Below, one piece after another: positions 42,978 through 52,745 of a stretch of 64,000 nucleotides of DNA (its first letter is position 1; every line of letters starts with the position of its first letter). The stretch comes from Paenibacillus solanacearum. GTDB taxonomy: Bacteria > Bacillota > Bacilli > Paenibacillales > NBRC-103111. The notes under the pieces are model-generated. The model saw nothing but the letters and a program-made list of their open reading frames with translations. It was not told where the DNA came from and searched no databases. A program made the position numbers and the translations under genes. The stretch spans positions 1-64,000 of the forward strand of contig NZ_CAJVAS010000005.1 of the NCBI RefSeq assembly GCF_910593845.1, given 5' to 3'.

Positions 42978-43440
42978 CGATTTGCATGCTTACTTTTGCT
43001 GCATTCGGTATTTGACCATTGAATCATTTGACGGTCAAGTACCTTTTTTTATTTCGCGCGGCTACGGATGTTTGCTCCTTTGTTCGCATCGTTGTCTCTT
43101 TATTACCATTACAGTTACATTTTGTATCATATACATACGATTGTCAATAGATTTTATATACAAAATGTACCAATAATAGGTTAGCTTTTCGTTTTAAACT
43201 ATTATTTTTGTAAAAATAATTCGATAGTTGGTATATTCACGATGTTTTTTTCATTCCATTCTACTACCTATGTCCTACCGTGTCATAAAAAAGGTTACTT
43301 TAGAATCAATTTTATAATTTACCCCCTTTTATCAAGAAGGTTTAATATTTCATCTACAAACTTTGACAAAATCATCATGTGGCGAGCCTTATAATTTTAA
43401 TTAAAGTAATATTTAGTAATACATAGGAGTGATTTTATTT
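42978..43440. other. AT-rich intergenic region with two operators
   Basis: Holds two degenerate operators (43114-43128 and 43157-43171). No gene is supported. A promoter for the small plus-strand frame at 43441 would lie here. Confidence 0.4.
43114..43171. promoter_or_regulatory. two degenerate operators
   Basis: GTTACATTTTGTATC (43114-43128) and TATACAAAATGTACC (43157-43171), each with one or two mismatches. Separated by 43 bp centre to centre, about four helix turns. Confidence 0.45.
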
Positions 43441-43629
43441 ATGGAGATGAAACCATCCCGCCTCACGACTTCCACTCGAGAAATCGATATTATAGTCATC
43501 GTCAAAGCGTTAAGCCTCGATGCGAAGGTTACTTTGGGCGAAGTGTTCGCCGCCGGTTGCGAGAAACCGACGCACTTCGCGCTCAGCGGCACGGCCTATT
43601 CCACGCCGAACGGTTACTCGATCTTATAG
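43441..43629 (+). CDS. small hypothetical protein, 62 aa
   Basis: 62 residues from ATG 43441, 9 nt after AGGAGTG. Sequence MEMKPSRLTTSTREIDIIVI then a Val/Ala-rich stretch; ends NGYSIL. I recognise no family. GC rises within it compared with the AT-rich flanks, so it could be a remnant of a longer gene. Low certainty. Confidence 0.35.
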   Translation: MEMKPSRLTTSTREIDIIVIVKALSLDAKVTLGEVFAAGCEKPTHFALSGTAYSTPNGYSIL

Positions 43630-43925
43630 GTTCGCCGCACTCTTACGTCAATGATATGCAGCAGGTTCTCTGAAATGTAACAATCGTAATCGACATCCTC
43701 CATCTCCTCCGTGCCTCGGCTTCATGATGAGTCTTTTACGCAACGTATTGCACCGCCTCCAGACGATCTTTTTGCGCCCTGAGAAAGCCGCATGTGCGGT
43801 CCGCATCTTACCAGAACAGTCACACATAACCGTCGCCGTATGCCGCTATGCATCGATGCTGCTGAATACTGTGCTGCGCCATTTCTTCAACACGTCAGTC
43901 ATCCATTCGTGCGGCAAAAAAATAA
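43630..43925. other. intergenic region, no supported gene
   Basis: Short frames are present on plus (43724-43939, 43792-43974) but lack good ribosome binding sites and known motifs; probably non-coding. Confidence 0.35.
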
Positions 43926-43955
43926 ACCTGACGGAATGATTTCCGCCAGGTCCTT
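43926..43955 (-). terminator. terminator of the DUF1501/DUF1800 pair
   Basis: ACCTGACGGAA-TGAT-TTCCGCCAGGT, one mismatch in the stem, followed on minus by TTTATTTTTTTG. It lies 12 bp after the DUF1501 stop. Confidence 0.75.
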
Positions 43956-43966
43956 TGCTTACGCTT

Positions 43967-45208
43967 TTATATGAAAGCAATCCTCTCGTACGACTTGCCG
44001 AGCACGCTCTGCGCGTCGCCCTGCAGCCACCGGTCGAGAACCGTATAATAGATCGAGCGAAAATCGACCTCATACTTCAAGTCGCCGTTGCTGTCCAGGT
44101 TCGTCAAGCTCGGCATGACGCCGTACAGCCCGCCCTTTACTTTGCCGCCAAGCACAAACACCGGCGCAGCCGTGCCATGATCCGTTCCGCCCGTGCCGTT
44201 CTCCTTGACGCGCCGGCCGAACTCGGAGAACGCCATCGTGACGACGCGGTTCTCCAGACCTTGTACCTCCAGGTCCTGGTAAAAGGCGCCCAGCGCCTGA
44301 TCCAGCTGCTTCAGCAACACGGCGTGCTGCTCCTTCTCCTGAATATGATCGTCGAATCCGCCGAGCTGCAAGTAAAATACGCGGGTGCCGGAATTGCCCG
44401 AGAGCATTTTGACGACGAGCTGCAGGTCTTTGGCGATCCCCGTCTTCGGATACTCGATCTTCGCCTGATAGGCGTTCACGAGCGAATGCACGGCTTCCAC
44501 GCTCTCGTACGCTTCTTTGCCGTGATCGCATGTGACGCGAATGACGGTGCCTTGCCGCTGCGGGTCGTACATATCCATGAACGCTTTGGCAATCCGGTTC
44601 TGGTCTGCTTTCGGCGTCTTCGGATCGACGAAATTGTATGTCTCCAGCGACTGAATGACCGGCACGTTCACTTTTGGCGACATGAACGCTTTATTGGCGC
44701 TATTGCCGATCTGCAGTGTCTTGAGCGGATTGTTGACCGCAAGGAGCGACGACTCCGCATACCGTCCCAGCCAGCCCGTGCTCGCCATCTTCTCGGGCTC
44801 GGCCGTTTGCCATATGTCCATCGACCGGAAATGGGAGCGATCCGGCTTCGGATAACCGACGCCTTGGACGATCGCCAGCTTGCCGTCGTTGAAATAGCTG
44901 TGCATATTCGCAAGACTAGGGTGCAGCCCGACTTCGTTGTTCAGGGCAAGCACCTGCTGCTCCGTAATCTTCAGCGTCGGGCGGGCATCGAAGTACCCGC
45001 CCATCCCGTAAGGAATCAACGTATTGATGCCGTCGTTGCCTCCCGAAAGCTGGATGACGACAAGAACGGGAGATTCCGGCCCCGCCTCATCCGTGCCCTG
45101 CGCCTTCAGGACCGAGCCGTTCGCAGCAAAAATCATTGGCCCGCCGAGCCCCAGCGTTGCCAGCAGCGCAGAACCTTTGATCAGAAAGTCTCTTCTGGTC
45201 AGCTTCAT
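43967..45208 (-). CDS. DUF1501 family secreted protein (Tat substrate)
   Basis: 413 residues. Starts with a twin-arginine signal, TRRDFLIKGSALLATLGLGG. The mature part has VLVVIQLSGGNDGINTLIPY, DFRSIYYTVLDRWL and TDHGTAAPVFVLG, typical of DUF1501, a sulfatase/alkaline-phosphatase-like fold of unknown function. AAGGGGAG precedes the ATG. Always paired with DUF1800 proteins in many bacteria; here the partner lies 15 bp upstream. Confidence 0.88.
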   Translation of the reverse strand: MKLTRRDFLIKGSALLATLGLGGPMIFAANGSVLKAQGTDEAGPESPVLVVIQLSGGNDGINTLIPYGMGGYFDARPTLKITEQQVLALNNEVGLHPSLANMHSYFNDGKLAIVQGVGYPKPDRSHFRSMDIWQTAEPEKMASTGWLGRYAESSLLAVNNPLKTLQIGNSANKAFMSPKVNVPVIQSLETYNFVDPKTPKADQNRIAKAFMDMYDPQRQGTVIRVTCDHGKEAYESVEAVHSLVNAYQAKIEYPKTGIAKDLQLVVKMLSGNSGTRVFYLQLGGFDDHIQEKEQHAVLLKQLDQALGAFYQDLEVQGLENRVVTMAFSEFGRRVKENGTGGTDHGTAAPVFVLGGKVKGGLYGVMPSLTNLDSNGDLKYEVDFRSIYYTVLDRWLQGDAQSVLGKSYERIAFI

Positions 45209-45223
45209 CCGATTTCTCCCCTT

Positions 45224-46582
45224 CTATTTCATCTGCGCATCCGGGCTGATCATAATCAGCTGGAGCAAGCCGCGCATGCCGTTCACTTTTTGCTTGGAGT
45301 GGACAAACGTTTCTTCCGCGTAGGAGGAAAGCACGTTTATGGAGCGTTCCCCCAGCAGCGGAATGCCTGCCTGACTCGCAAAATGGGCGACCCACTGCTG
45401 CGGCTCCGCTTGATCGCTCAGCAAAAACGTCTTGGAATTGAGCACATTGCCGTTAATCCGCTTGGCCACGGACTCAGCGAACTGATAGCGGGCAAGCAGG
45501 TTCGTCGTCATCAGCCACGTTGTCCCGCCTCTCCAGCCGGCTACATCGGGAGGCAGGAACAGCTCCTGTCCCATCTTGCGCATCGATTGGGCGAAACCTT
45601 TGGCCATCGGCAGGTTGAACGCCTTCAAGATGCCTGCAACATAGTCGGCCGGCGTCTTGATCATCGCCCCGCGATGCTCCAGACTGTAGAACGCGTCGGA
45701 CAGGAACAAGTAATTCAGCGTCTCCCCGATATGATGCGTCTGGGCGAAGACATCGGCGATTTCCCATATCCATTCCGCCGAAGGGCGCTCCGAAGCGAAG
45801 TAAGTGAGCAGCTTCATCGCAACAAACCGCGGGAGCGCTTCCTGCTTGAACAATACGTCCACCACGTCGGTTTCATCGAAGTTGCCGGTTTCGCCGAGAA
45901 TTGTCTTTTTGCCGGTGTCGTGCTGCTTCGAATTGAAGCTGATCGTATCCGTCTTCTTGTCGTACACCCAGCCGGTCAAGGACCGGGCGGCTTCTTTAAT
46001 GTCATCTTCCGTATAGTTGCCGACCCCTAGCGTGAACAATTCCATCACTTCGCGGGCGTAGTTTTCGTTCGGCTTCCCTTTTTTGTTGTTATTCGTGTCG
46101 AGGTACAGCATCATGGCCGGGTCTTTGCCGACCGCCTCGACAAGCGCGCGGAAATCGCCTGTCGCATGCTTGCGAAACAGGTCGTTTTGCCGAAGAATCA
46201 GCGGAATCTCTCTTACCTTCTGGTAAGAGGTCGCAAAATGACCATGCCAAAACAACGTCATTTTCTCAATCAGCGGTGCCTCCGTATTCACCATCCGATA
46301 GAGCCAATACGTCTGCTGATCGACGATTTGATCGCCGACCAAATTTTTGCCGTCTGCTTTCAACTCTTTGAACGGCGTCAAATTTTCTTCTTTCCCTGTC
46401 AGCGATTCGCCGGCAATCAGCCGTCGTACCGTTTCTTCCCTCCCCAGCTCCAAGGAAGCGCTTACCTCTGCTTTACCCGGGAAGAACGTCGCTCTGCTCA
46501 GCAGATGCGCCGCCTCTTGTTCAGTCCATTGAGCACCCATCCATTGCACCACCCAACGCAGCATTTTACAGTATAGCTTCAT
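45224..46582 (-). CDS. DUF1800 family protein
   Basis: 452 residues (a start at ATG 46540, MGAQWTEQEA, is also possible; neither has a strong ribosome binding site). Family motifs: EAAHLLSRATFFP near the start, MTLFWHGHFATSYQKV, NENYAREVMELFTLGVGNYT and ARSLTGW. Function unknown; the protein is usually exported with its DUF1501 partner, though no clear signal peptide is seen here. First gene of the pair. Confidence 0.88.
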   Translation of the reverse strand: MKLYCKMLRWVVQWMGAQWTEQEAAHLLSRATFFPGKAEVSASLELGREETVRRLIAGESLTGKEENLTPFKELKADGKNLVGDQIVDQQTYWLYRMVNTEAPLIEKMTLFWHGHFATSYQKVREIPLILRQNDLFRKHATGDFRALVEAVGKDPAMMLYLDTNNNKKGKPNENYAREVMELFTLGVGNYTEDDIKEAARSLTGWVYDKKTDTISFNSKQHDTGKKTILGETGNFDETDVVDVLFKQEALPRFVAMKLLTYFASERPSAEWIWEIADVFAQTHHIGETLNYLFLSDAFYSLEHRGAMIKTPADYVAGILKAFNLPMAKGFAQSMRKMGQELFLPPDVAGWRGGTTWLMTTNLLARYQFAESVAKRINGNVLNSKTFLLSDQAEPQQWVAHFASQAGIPLLGERSINVLSSYAEETFVHSKQKVNGMRGLLQLIMISPDAQMK

Positions 46583-46690
46583 TATAATGGCGGATTGTTA
46601 CAAAACCATTACCGATCCGGCCCATTCCCAGCTTGGCGGATCTGCTGCTTTGATTAAATTTTTTTAATCATCTGCGGCGGCCAAAGGACA

Positions 46691-46728
46691 AAAAAAATCC
46701 GGCACCTGTAGGAAACAGATGCCGGACT
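46691..46728 (-). terminator. glnA terminator
   Basis: On minus TCCGGCATCTGT-TTCCT-ACAGGTGCCGGA followed by TTTTTTTT; nearly perfect stem, 60 bp after the glnA stop. Confidence 0.9.
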
Positions 46729-46787
46729 TCGCCGTCACACCGCCGCTCGTGCGGCCGTGAGGCTACATATAAGAATAAGTGCGAATC

Positions 46788-48212
46788 TTACAGATCGAAG
46801 TACAAGGAGTACTCGTGCGGATGAATGCGGATTGCTACGGCTTTCGCTTGCTCACGGTGCAGGTTGATGTAGTTATCGATGAAGTCTTTCGAGAAGACAT
46901 CGCCTTCTGTCAAGAATTCATAGTCTGCTTCCAGAGCGTTGAGCGCTTCATCCAGCGTTCCAGGAACGCTGCGGATTTCGCCTTTCTCTGCATCGGACAG
47001 CTCGTAGATGTTCTTGTCGAGCGGACCGTAGCCAAGAGCGCGAGGATCGATTTTCTTCTTGATACCGTCCAGACCTGCAAGCAGCATAGCGGCAAATGCA
47101 AGGTATGGGTTCGCCGTGGAGTCCGGTGTACGGAACTCGATGCGGCAGCCTTTCGGCGTTACAGCAGCAACCGGAATACGAACGGCTGCGGAACGGTTTC
47201 CTTTGGAGAATACCAGGTTCACCGGCGCTTCGTAACCAGGAACCAGACGCTTGAAGGAGTTCGTGCTCGGGTTCGTGATGGCGATCAGTGCAGGAGCATG
47301 GTACAGGATCCCGCCGATGTAGTGAAGCGCCATTTCGCTCAAGTTGCCGTAGCCGTTTTTGTCGTAGAACAACGGGCTGTCGCCGTTGAAGATCGATTGG
47401 TGAACGTGCATCCCGCTGCCGTTGTCGCCGAAGATCGGCTTCGGCATGAAGGTTGCCACTTTACCGTATTGTCTTGCTGTGTTTTGAACGATATATTTGT
47501 ATTTCAACAAATTGTCTGCGGTTTTTGTCAACGTGTCGAAACGGAAGTTGATTTCGCCTTGGCCGGCTGTCGCTACTTCATGGTGATGACGCTCGATGCG
47601 CAGGCCGGCTTCCATCAACAAACGACACATTTCGCTGCGGATATCTTGCTGGGAGTCCGTCGGGCCTACAGGAACGTAGCCGCCTTTGTGTCCTACTTTG
47701 AAGCCCAGGTTGCCGCCTTCTTCTTTGCGGTTCGTGTTCCAGTGTGCTTCTTCGGAATCCACGAAGAAAGAAGAAGTGTTTTGCTTGCTTTCGAAACGAA
47801 CTTCGTCAAAAATGAAAAATTCGGATTCAGGAGCGAAGAATGCTGTCGTGCCAACGCCGGTTTTTTGCAAATATTCTTCGGCTTTTTGAGCGATGCTGCG
47901 AGGGTCGCGCTCATAACGTTCACCGTCAGGCGTGTGAATGTTACACATTACCACCAGCGTCGGGTGTGCTGTGAAAGGATCGATGTAGACGCTCTCCGTA
48001 TCCGGCATCATGACCATGTCGGACTCTTCGATGCCTCTGAAACCAGGGATGGAAGAACCGTCAAATGCAACGCCGTTCACGAATGTTTCTTCGTCAACTT
48101 CAACTGCAGGCAAAGAAATGTGATGTGCTCTGCCGCTCAAATCGACAAACCGGAAATCGATCCACTCGATGCCTTTTTCTTTAATTGTGTTTAACACGTT
48201 TTGAACTGACAT
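46788..48212 (-). CDS. glnA: glutamine synthetase type I
   Basis: Makes glutamine from glutamate, ammonia and ATP. 474 residues, longer than the roughly 444 of the GlnR-controlled Bacillus type. Motifs: VAFDGSSIPGFRGIEESDM, FFAPESEFFIFD, AGQGEINFRFDTL, GDNGSGMHVHQSIF, NPSTNSFKRLVPGYEAPVNL (quoted to 20) and the KNIYELSDAEKGEI segment at the position where beta-type enzymes carry the adenylylated Tyr. This suggests a GSI-beta-like enzyme, as the stand-alone second synthetase of Paenibacillus. It is monocistronic: own promoter and terminator, no glnR next to it. Confidence 0.95.
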   Translation of the reverse strand: MSVQNVLNTIKEKGIEWIDFRFVDLSGRAHHISLPAVEVDEETFVNGVAFDGSSIPGFRGIEESDMVMMPDTESVYIDPFTAHPTLVVMCNIHTPDGERYERDPRSIAQKAEEYLQKTGVGTTAFFAPESEFFIFDEVRFESKQNTSSFFVDSEEAHWNTNRKEEGGNLGFKVGHKGGYVPVGPTDSQQDIRSEMCRLLMEAGLRIERHHHEVATAGQGEINFRFDTLTKTADNLLKYKYIVQNTARQYGKVATFMPKPIFGDNGSGMHVHQSIFNGDSPLFYDKNGYGNLSEMALHYIGGILYHAPALIAITNPSTNSFKRLVPGYEAPVNLVFSKGNRSAAVRIPVAAVTPKGCRIEFRTPDSTANPYLAFAAMLLAGLDGIKKKIDPRALGYGPLDKNIYELSDAEKGEIRSVPGTLDEALNALEADYEFLTEGDVFSKDFIDNYINLHREQAKAVAIRIHPHEYSLYFDL

Positions 48213-48292
48213 GGACTCGCTTACCTCCTAATTTCCGAACATTCCAACCACTTTGTTCGTACATTGTTCAAGTTTTTATTTAATATGGACTT

Positions 48293-48322
48293 ATTATAAA
48301 ACGTTTCGCCGAGAATCGTCAA
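48293..48322 (-). promoter_or_regulatory. glnA promoter
   Basis: On minus TTGACG (48322-48317), 18 bp, TATAAT (48298-48293), about 80 bp before the start. No convincing GlnR/TnrA box (TGTNA-N7-TNACA) was found near it. Confidence 0.7.
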
Positions 48323-48396
48323 TACTTATGTCAGGTATTTTTTATCGGTGTGTTAGGTATGCTCACACAAGACACAAGATTTTCATATTTCCAGAC

Positions 48397-48442
48397 AAAA
48401 AAAGCTTGACTTTTCGCTGTTTCGCGAAAATTCAAGCTTTTT
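48397..48442 (-). terminator. aroF terminator
   Basis: AAAAAGCTTGA ... TCAAGCTTTTT with an inner TTTTCGC/GCGAAAA pairing, T-runs on both sides; 32 bp after the aroF stop. It may work in both directions. Confidence 0.8.
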
Positions 48443-48473
48443 CGACAAACTTTTCATTTCCCTTACGAATTTG

Positions 48474-49517
48474 TCATGTCAGAACGGGCTCTTTTTTCGT
48501 ATCAAAACGCTTGCCGCACAGCGGAGCCAGCTTCTCCAGATCGACCATCAGGCGGGCGAACTGATCCGGGAACAACGATTGTACCCCGTCGCCGGTCATC
48601 GAGTTGTCCGGGTCCGTATGCATTTCCACGATCAAGCCGTTGGCGCCGGCCGCGACGGATGCTTTGCACATCGGCTCTACGAGCTCGCGCCGCCCCGTCC
48701 CGTGGCTCGGGTCGGAGATAACCGGCAGATGGCTGAGCGTTTGCAGCGCCGGGATCGCCGCCAAGTCGAGCGTATTGCGAGTGTACTGCTCGAAGGTGCG
48801 GATTCCGCGCTCGCACAGCATAACGTTCGGATTTCCGCCCGCAAGTATATATTCTGCCGCATTCAAAAATTCATCGTATGTCGCGCTGAAACCGCGTTTG
48901 AGCAGCACAGGCGTCTGGATCGTTCCAAGCTTGCGCAGCAAGTCGAAGTTCTGCATGTTGCGCGTGCCGACCTGGAGAATGTCCGCGTATTCGGCGCATA
49001 CATCGACGTATTCCGGCGTCATGACTTCCGTTATGGTCAGCAGGCCATGCTTTTTGCCCGCTTCCGCCATCATCACAAGACCTTCCACGCCGGTACCTTG
49101 GAAGCTGTACGGGCCTGTTCTCGGCTTGAACGCTCCGCCGCGCAGTACTTGCGCGCCCGACGCTTTGACCAGCCTTGCGATCTCATCGATCTGCTCTGGC
49201 GTTTCCACCGCGCAAGGTCCGCCCATGACGACGAGCTCGTCGCCGCCGATCTCGACGCCTTTGATCTTGATGACCGTGTTATCCGGATGGAAGTCCCGGC
49301 TTGCCAGCTTATACGACTTGGAAATTTTGACGACTTGCTCCACGCCGGATAGCTGGCGAAGCTGCTCGGCAAGCGTCGGGCTTGCATTGCCGATAATGCC
49401 GATAACCGTACGATCCACGCCTTGGGAGACATGGGCGGTTACTTCGTGTTTTTCGATATGGTGGACAATTTCGGCAATGCGTTCTTGCGTTACCTTATTG
49501 GATAAAATAACGATCAT
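48474..49517 (-). CDS. aroF: DAHP synthase (3-deoxy-7-phosphoheptulonate synthase)
   Basis: First step of the shikimate pathway: phosphoenolpyruvate plus erythrose-4-phosphate. 347 residues from ATG 49517 (AAGGAGC upstream; open to 49586). An N-terminal ferredoxin-like regulatory domain (about 1-70, MIVILSNKVTQERIAEIV) is followed by a type I-beta barrel: MGGPCAVET, RGGAFKPRTGPYSFQGTG, LKRGF, CERGIRTFE and DPSHGTGRRE. This domain order matches the Thermotoga/Bacillus type regulated by aromatic end products. Single gene with its own terminator. Confidence 0.95.
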   Translation of the reverse strand: MIVILSNKVTQERIAEIVHHIEKHEVTAHVSQGVDRTVIGIIGNASPTLAEQLRQLSGVEQVVKISKSYKLASRDFHPDNTVIKIKGVEIGGDELVVMGGPCAVETPEQIDEIARLVKASGAQVLRGGAFKPRTGPYSFQGTGVEGLVMMAEAGKKHGLLTITEVMTPEYVDVCAEYADILQVGTRNMQNFDLLRKLGTIQTPVLLKRGFSATYDEFLNAAEYILAGGNPNVMLCERGIRTFEQYTRNTLDLAAIPALQTLSHLPVISDPSHGTGRRELVEPMCKASVAAGANGLIVEMHTDPDNSMTGDGVQSLFPDQFARLMVDLEKLAPLCGKRFDTKKEPVLT

Positions 49518-49641
49518 AAGAGCACGCTCCTTCAGGACGAGTATTTTAGCACTTCGACGCTTATACGCTTTTAAGCTTTTAATCACTAAAGTGACTATAC
49601 AACGGGAAGCCTTTCCCCGTCAATACTTATATATATTACTT

Positions 49642-50178
49642 TTACGAACCGTTCGGGTTGGACGAGAGCAGCAGCTGTTCCTTCCGCTTCCTCCGCTTTT
49701 CCTTGCGCTTATTGTGAAACCACTCCAGCGTCCACTTGATCGGAAAGTACGCGATCAGCCCGAGGATCACCCCGTCAATGGCGCCGCCGACAATCAGCTT
49801 GAGATTAAACCGGATGAACGTATCGAGCCAATCCGGCAGCAGCTGCAGCAGATGCCCCCTTGTCCCTTTCGGCAGCACCATGGCCCCGACCTTCCGGTTT
49901 AAGAACGACATCGGAATGTAGATGATTTTCCCGAAGACGAAGCCGAGCAGCGCCGCGGCCATGCTGGCCCGGAACAAGTACACAAGCGGAAATATAAGAA
50001 AAAAGGCAAGTCCGGCCGTCGGGAGCGTAAACATTTCAATCGCAAGCCCGATGGAGAAGCCCAGCGCCACCATGCCCGGACCTCCCTTGGCTCGGGTCAG
50101 CAGCAAATATTTGTATTTAAACCAGCGAGGAATTCGGCTCGGTTGAAAAGGCTTTTTGATTTTCGCCGTTTTGTTCAT
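49642..50178 (-). CDS. DUF2062 family membrane protein
   Basis: 178 residues. A basic start (PRWFKYKYLLLTRAKG) leads to GGPGMVALGFSIGLAIEMFT and three or four membrane helices, including PTAGLAFFLIFPLVYLFRAS; the tail is Lys/Arg-rich (NKRKEKRRKRKEQ). This is the DUF2062 pattern; function unknown. It lies 33 bp after ispH on the same strand and may be co-transcribed. Confidence 0.82.
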   Translation of the reverse strand: MNKTAKIKKPFQPSRIPRWFKYKYLLLTRAKGGPGMVALGFSIGLAIEMFTLPTAGLAFFLIFPLVYLFRASMAAALLGFVFGKIIYIPMSFLNRKVGAMVLPKGTRGHLLQLLPDWLDTFIRFNLKLIVGGAIDGVILGLIAYFPIKWTLEWFHNKRKEKRRKRKEQLLLSSNPNGS

Positions 50179-50211
50179 CTGCTGCTACGTCCCTTCCCGC
50201 TTCTGCGATGT

Positions 50212-51165
50212 CTATTCTACGCTTGCTTTTTGCTTGGGAGCAGGGATCAGGCGGTTCAAATTGACGGTCCGCCGAATTTCCCACGTTTCCGGCCGTTTGG
50301 GGTCATACTGCTCCAAATAGCCGATGACTTCCTTCGTGATCGGCGTCGGCGTTGAAGCGCCCGATGTGACGGCCACCCGCCGCACCGGCTCAAGCCATTC
50401 CCGCTGCAGCTCCGTCACATCGGCGATACGGTAAGCTCTGACGCCCGCAATGTCTTCCGACACTTGGGCAAGCCGATTCGAATTATTGCTTCGAGGATCG
50501 CCGACCACGATGAGCAGGTCTGCGTCTTTGGCCTGTTCGGCGACCGCTTCCTGGCGCACCTGCGTGGCAAGGCAAATTTCGTTGTGGATTTCCGCATGCG
50601 GAAACCGCTCGATCAGTTTGTTCATAATATGCTTGATATCCCACTGGCTCATCGTCGTCTGGTTCGTGATGATAACCCTGCCGCCCGACAAATTCAGTGC
50701 CTCGGCTTCCTCCGGCTTCTCGATCAGGTGAACGCGTTCCGGAGATACTCCGACGGCGCCTTCCGGCTCGGGATGGCCTTTTTTGCCGATATAAATGACA
50801 TCGTAGCCTTCGGCGGTTTTCTCGCGGATCAAATCATGTGTCCTCGTCACGTCGGGACAAGTGGCGTCCACCACCGTAAGCCCCTTCTCCCTGGCTCGCG
50901 CGCGGACTTCCGGCGAAACGCCGTGAGCCGTGAAGATCACGGTTCCGCATTCGATTTGTTCCAATATATCCAACCGGTTCGAGCCGTCCAGCGTGACGAT
51001 GCCTTCCTTCTCGAAATAATCCGTAACGTGAGCGTTGTGAACGATCATGCCCAATATATAGACAGGCCGCGGCAGATTGAGGTTTTTGGCCGTCTGCATG
51101 GCCAGTGTCATCGCATCGACGACGCCGTAGCAGTAACCGCGCGGGGAAATTTTGATTACGTCCAT
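50212..51165 (-). CDS. ispH: 4-hydroxy-3-methylbut-2-enyl diphosphate reductase
   Basis: Last step of the MEP isoprenoid pathway, an iron-sulfur enzyme yielding IPP and DMAPP. 317 residues from ATG 51165 (GCAGGTG upstream; open to 51297). The three cluster cysteines lie in [25 protein letters not shown] and [12 protein letters not shown]; also conserved are [31 protein letters not shown] and [11 protein letters not shown]. Undecaprenyl phosphate for wall and EPS depends on this pathway. Confidence 0.96.
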   Translation of the reverse strand: MDVIKISPRGYCYGVVDAMTLAMQTAKNLNLPRPVYILGMIVHNAHVTDYFEKEGIVTLDGSNRLDILEQIECGTVIFTAHGVSPEVRARAREKGLTVVDATCPDVTRTHDLIREKTAEGYDVIYIGKKGHPEPEGAVGVSPERVHLIEKPEEAEALNLSGGRVIITNQTTMSQWDIKHIMNKLIERFPHAEIHNEICLATQVRQEAVAEQAKDADLLIVVGDPRSNNSNRLAQVSEDIAGVRAYRIADVTELQREWLEPVRRVAVTSGASTPTPITKEVIGYLEQYDPKRPETWEIRRTVNLNRLIPAPKQKASVE

Positions 51166-51208
51166 GCTGCACCTGCCTTTGTCGAAATTTTGTAGTTCCT
51201 TTGTATGA

Positions 51209-52744
51209 TTATACCTGATTCTGATCCGCGATGGAATGCCCTTCCGTCCCCTGTACCTCGATCGCCCCGGAGGAGCTGGCCGGCAGCCATATGACAAAAG
51301 TCGACCCTTCGTCCTTCAGCGTCTTCACCTCGATCGAGCCGTGATGCTCGTCGATGATCCAGCGGGCGATCGACAGCCCCAGACCGGTGCCGGCTTTCTG
51401 GCCCCGCGAAGGATCCGCGCGGTAAAAGCGATCGAATATATGCGGAACTTCCTCTTTGTCCATCCCGATCCCGGTATCCTCGATCCGGATACCCACTTGT
51501 CCTTCGTGCCGGAGCGCGTCGAGGCGGACGAAGCCCGCGTCGGTGTACTTGAACGCATTCTCGATAAAGATGAATAACAGCTGCTGCAAGTAATCCGCAT
51601 TGCCCATCACGTATACGCCGTTCAGGCTGTCGAGATGGCCGATCTGGAACTCCGCGCTCCTCGGCAGCAGCGCCGCCTTGCGCGCCACTTCGTCGATGAT
51701 CGGACGAATCGGCTGATTCGTCTTCGCCATCTGGAATCCGGCGTCGGCTCTGGCCAGCGACAGCAGATCGTTCACGAGCCGCGACATCCGCTCGGCCTCG
51801 CCGGAAATATCATGCATCGCTTCCAGCGTCAGCTCCAGCTTCTGGCCTTCGTCGGGCCCGGCTTTCAGCGCCGCCTGCTTCCACATTTTTTCCAGCAGCT
51901 CCACATTCCCGCGAATCGTCGTCAGCGGCGTGCGCAGCTCGTGCGAAGCGTCGGATACGAACCGGCGCTGCGCCGAGTAAGCTTCCTCGAGCTCCGCATA
52001 GGCGTGCTGCAGCCGGCCGAGCATGCCGTTGATCGTCTCCGTCAGCACCCCGATCTCGTCGTTCGGTCCGTTGTATTCGATCCGCCTGTCGAGGTCAATC
52101 CCCTTCTCGATACGGTTGGTCGCATCGATGACCTGTCCGATCGGCTTGAGCACCTTACGCGCGAGGAACCAGCCCACGGAAGCCGCCAGCAAAATCGCTA
52201 CAAGCCCCGTTACCGTCAAAATCAACCGCAGCATGACGAACAAGCGGTCGTCGGCGTACATCGCCGACTGCATAATGCCGGCGGGCAGTTCCGACGCAGC
52301 GGGAAAGCGGGTAGCATAAATCGGCGTATAATATAGAATAAAGTCCATGTTATCGATCCGTGCCTTTTCGTATAAGCACGACTCGTTCAAGATGCATTTC
52401 ATTTTTTTCGTATCGATATCGGGAAATTGGATCCCGACTTCCTGCAGCCTCGATGACGGGAATTTCGTCCCATTGTCCACATTGACCACTTGAAACAATA
52501 CATTGTTGCCCCGCGGTACCCCGCCCACGATATTAAAAATATAGCCGGGCTTGCCGCCTTCCAGTGAAAAGGTGTACGTCGCGATCGTTCTCGACCGCAG
52601 CAATTCCGTTTGTGCGCGCAGATCATCCTTTAACGAACTGTAATAAATCGTATGAAGAAATATATACAACCCCAGACCGAGCAGCAGCAGCGTTGCCGTT
52701 AAAATCGCGGTGTACCATAGCGTCAGCCGAAGCCGAATCGACAT
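51209..52744 (-). CDS. sensor histidine kinase
   Basis: 511 residues. TM1 (about 8-30), a roughly 140-residue extracytoplasmic part with two Cys, TM2 (about 172-194), HAMP (about 195-250), then the phosphoacceptor [17 protein letters not shown], the N-box [11 protein letters not shown]1 EDTGIGMD and G2 [11 protein letters not shown]. Translationally coupled to the response regulator (start 1 bp after its stop). With an htrA gene upstream of the pair, it may sense secretion stress like CssS; this is inference from position. Confidence 0.92.
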   Translation of the reverse strand: MSIRLRLTLWYTAILTATLLLLGLGLYIFLHTIYYSSLKDDLRAQTELLRSRTIATYTFSLEGGKPGYIFNIVGGVPRGNNVLFQVVNVDNGTKFPSSRLQEVGIQFPDIDTKKMKCILNESCLYEKARIDNMDFILYYTPIYATRFPAASELPAGIMQSAMYADDRLFVMLRLILTVTGLVAILLAASVGWFLARKVLKPIGQVIDATNRIEKGIDLDRRIEYNGPNDEIGVLTETINGMLGRLQHAYAELEEAYSAQRRFVSDASHELRTPLTTIRGNVELLEKMWKQAALKAGPDEGQKLELTLEAMHDISGEAERMSRLVNDLLSLARADAGFQMAKTNQPIRPIIDEVARKAALLPRSAEFQIGHLDSLNGVYVMGNADYLQQLLFIFIENAFKYTDAGFVRLDALRHEGQVGIRIEDTGIGMDKEEVPHIFDRFYRADPSRGQKAGTGLGLSIARWIIDEHHGSIEVKTLKDEGSTFVIWLPASSSGAIEVQGTEGHSIADQNQV

Positions 52745-52745
52745 G

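Noticed and set aside
20405-43171. The repeated palindromes as remnants of a mobile repeat (MITE-like)
   Set aside because: Flanking sequence differs from copy to copy, spacing is irregular, and several copies align with promoter boxes, which fits an operator better.
43955-46030. Plus-strand ORF of 691 codons opposite the DUF1501/DUF1800 genes
   Set aside because: It is antisense to two well-recognised genes with GC-rich codon bias; composition (many Arg, His, Leu) is that of a shadow frame and it has no ribosome binding site.
46779-48194. Plus-strand ORF of 471 codons opposite glnA
   Set aside because: Antisense to a certain glutamine synthetase gene; no homology recognised.
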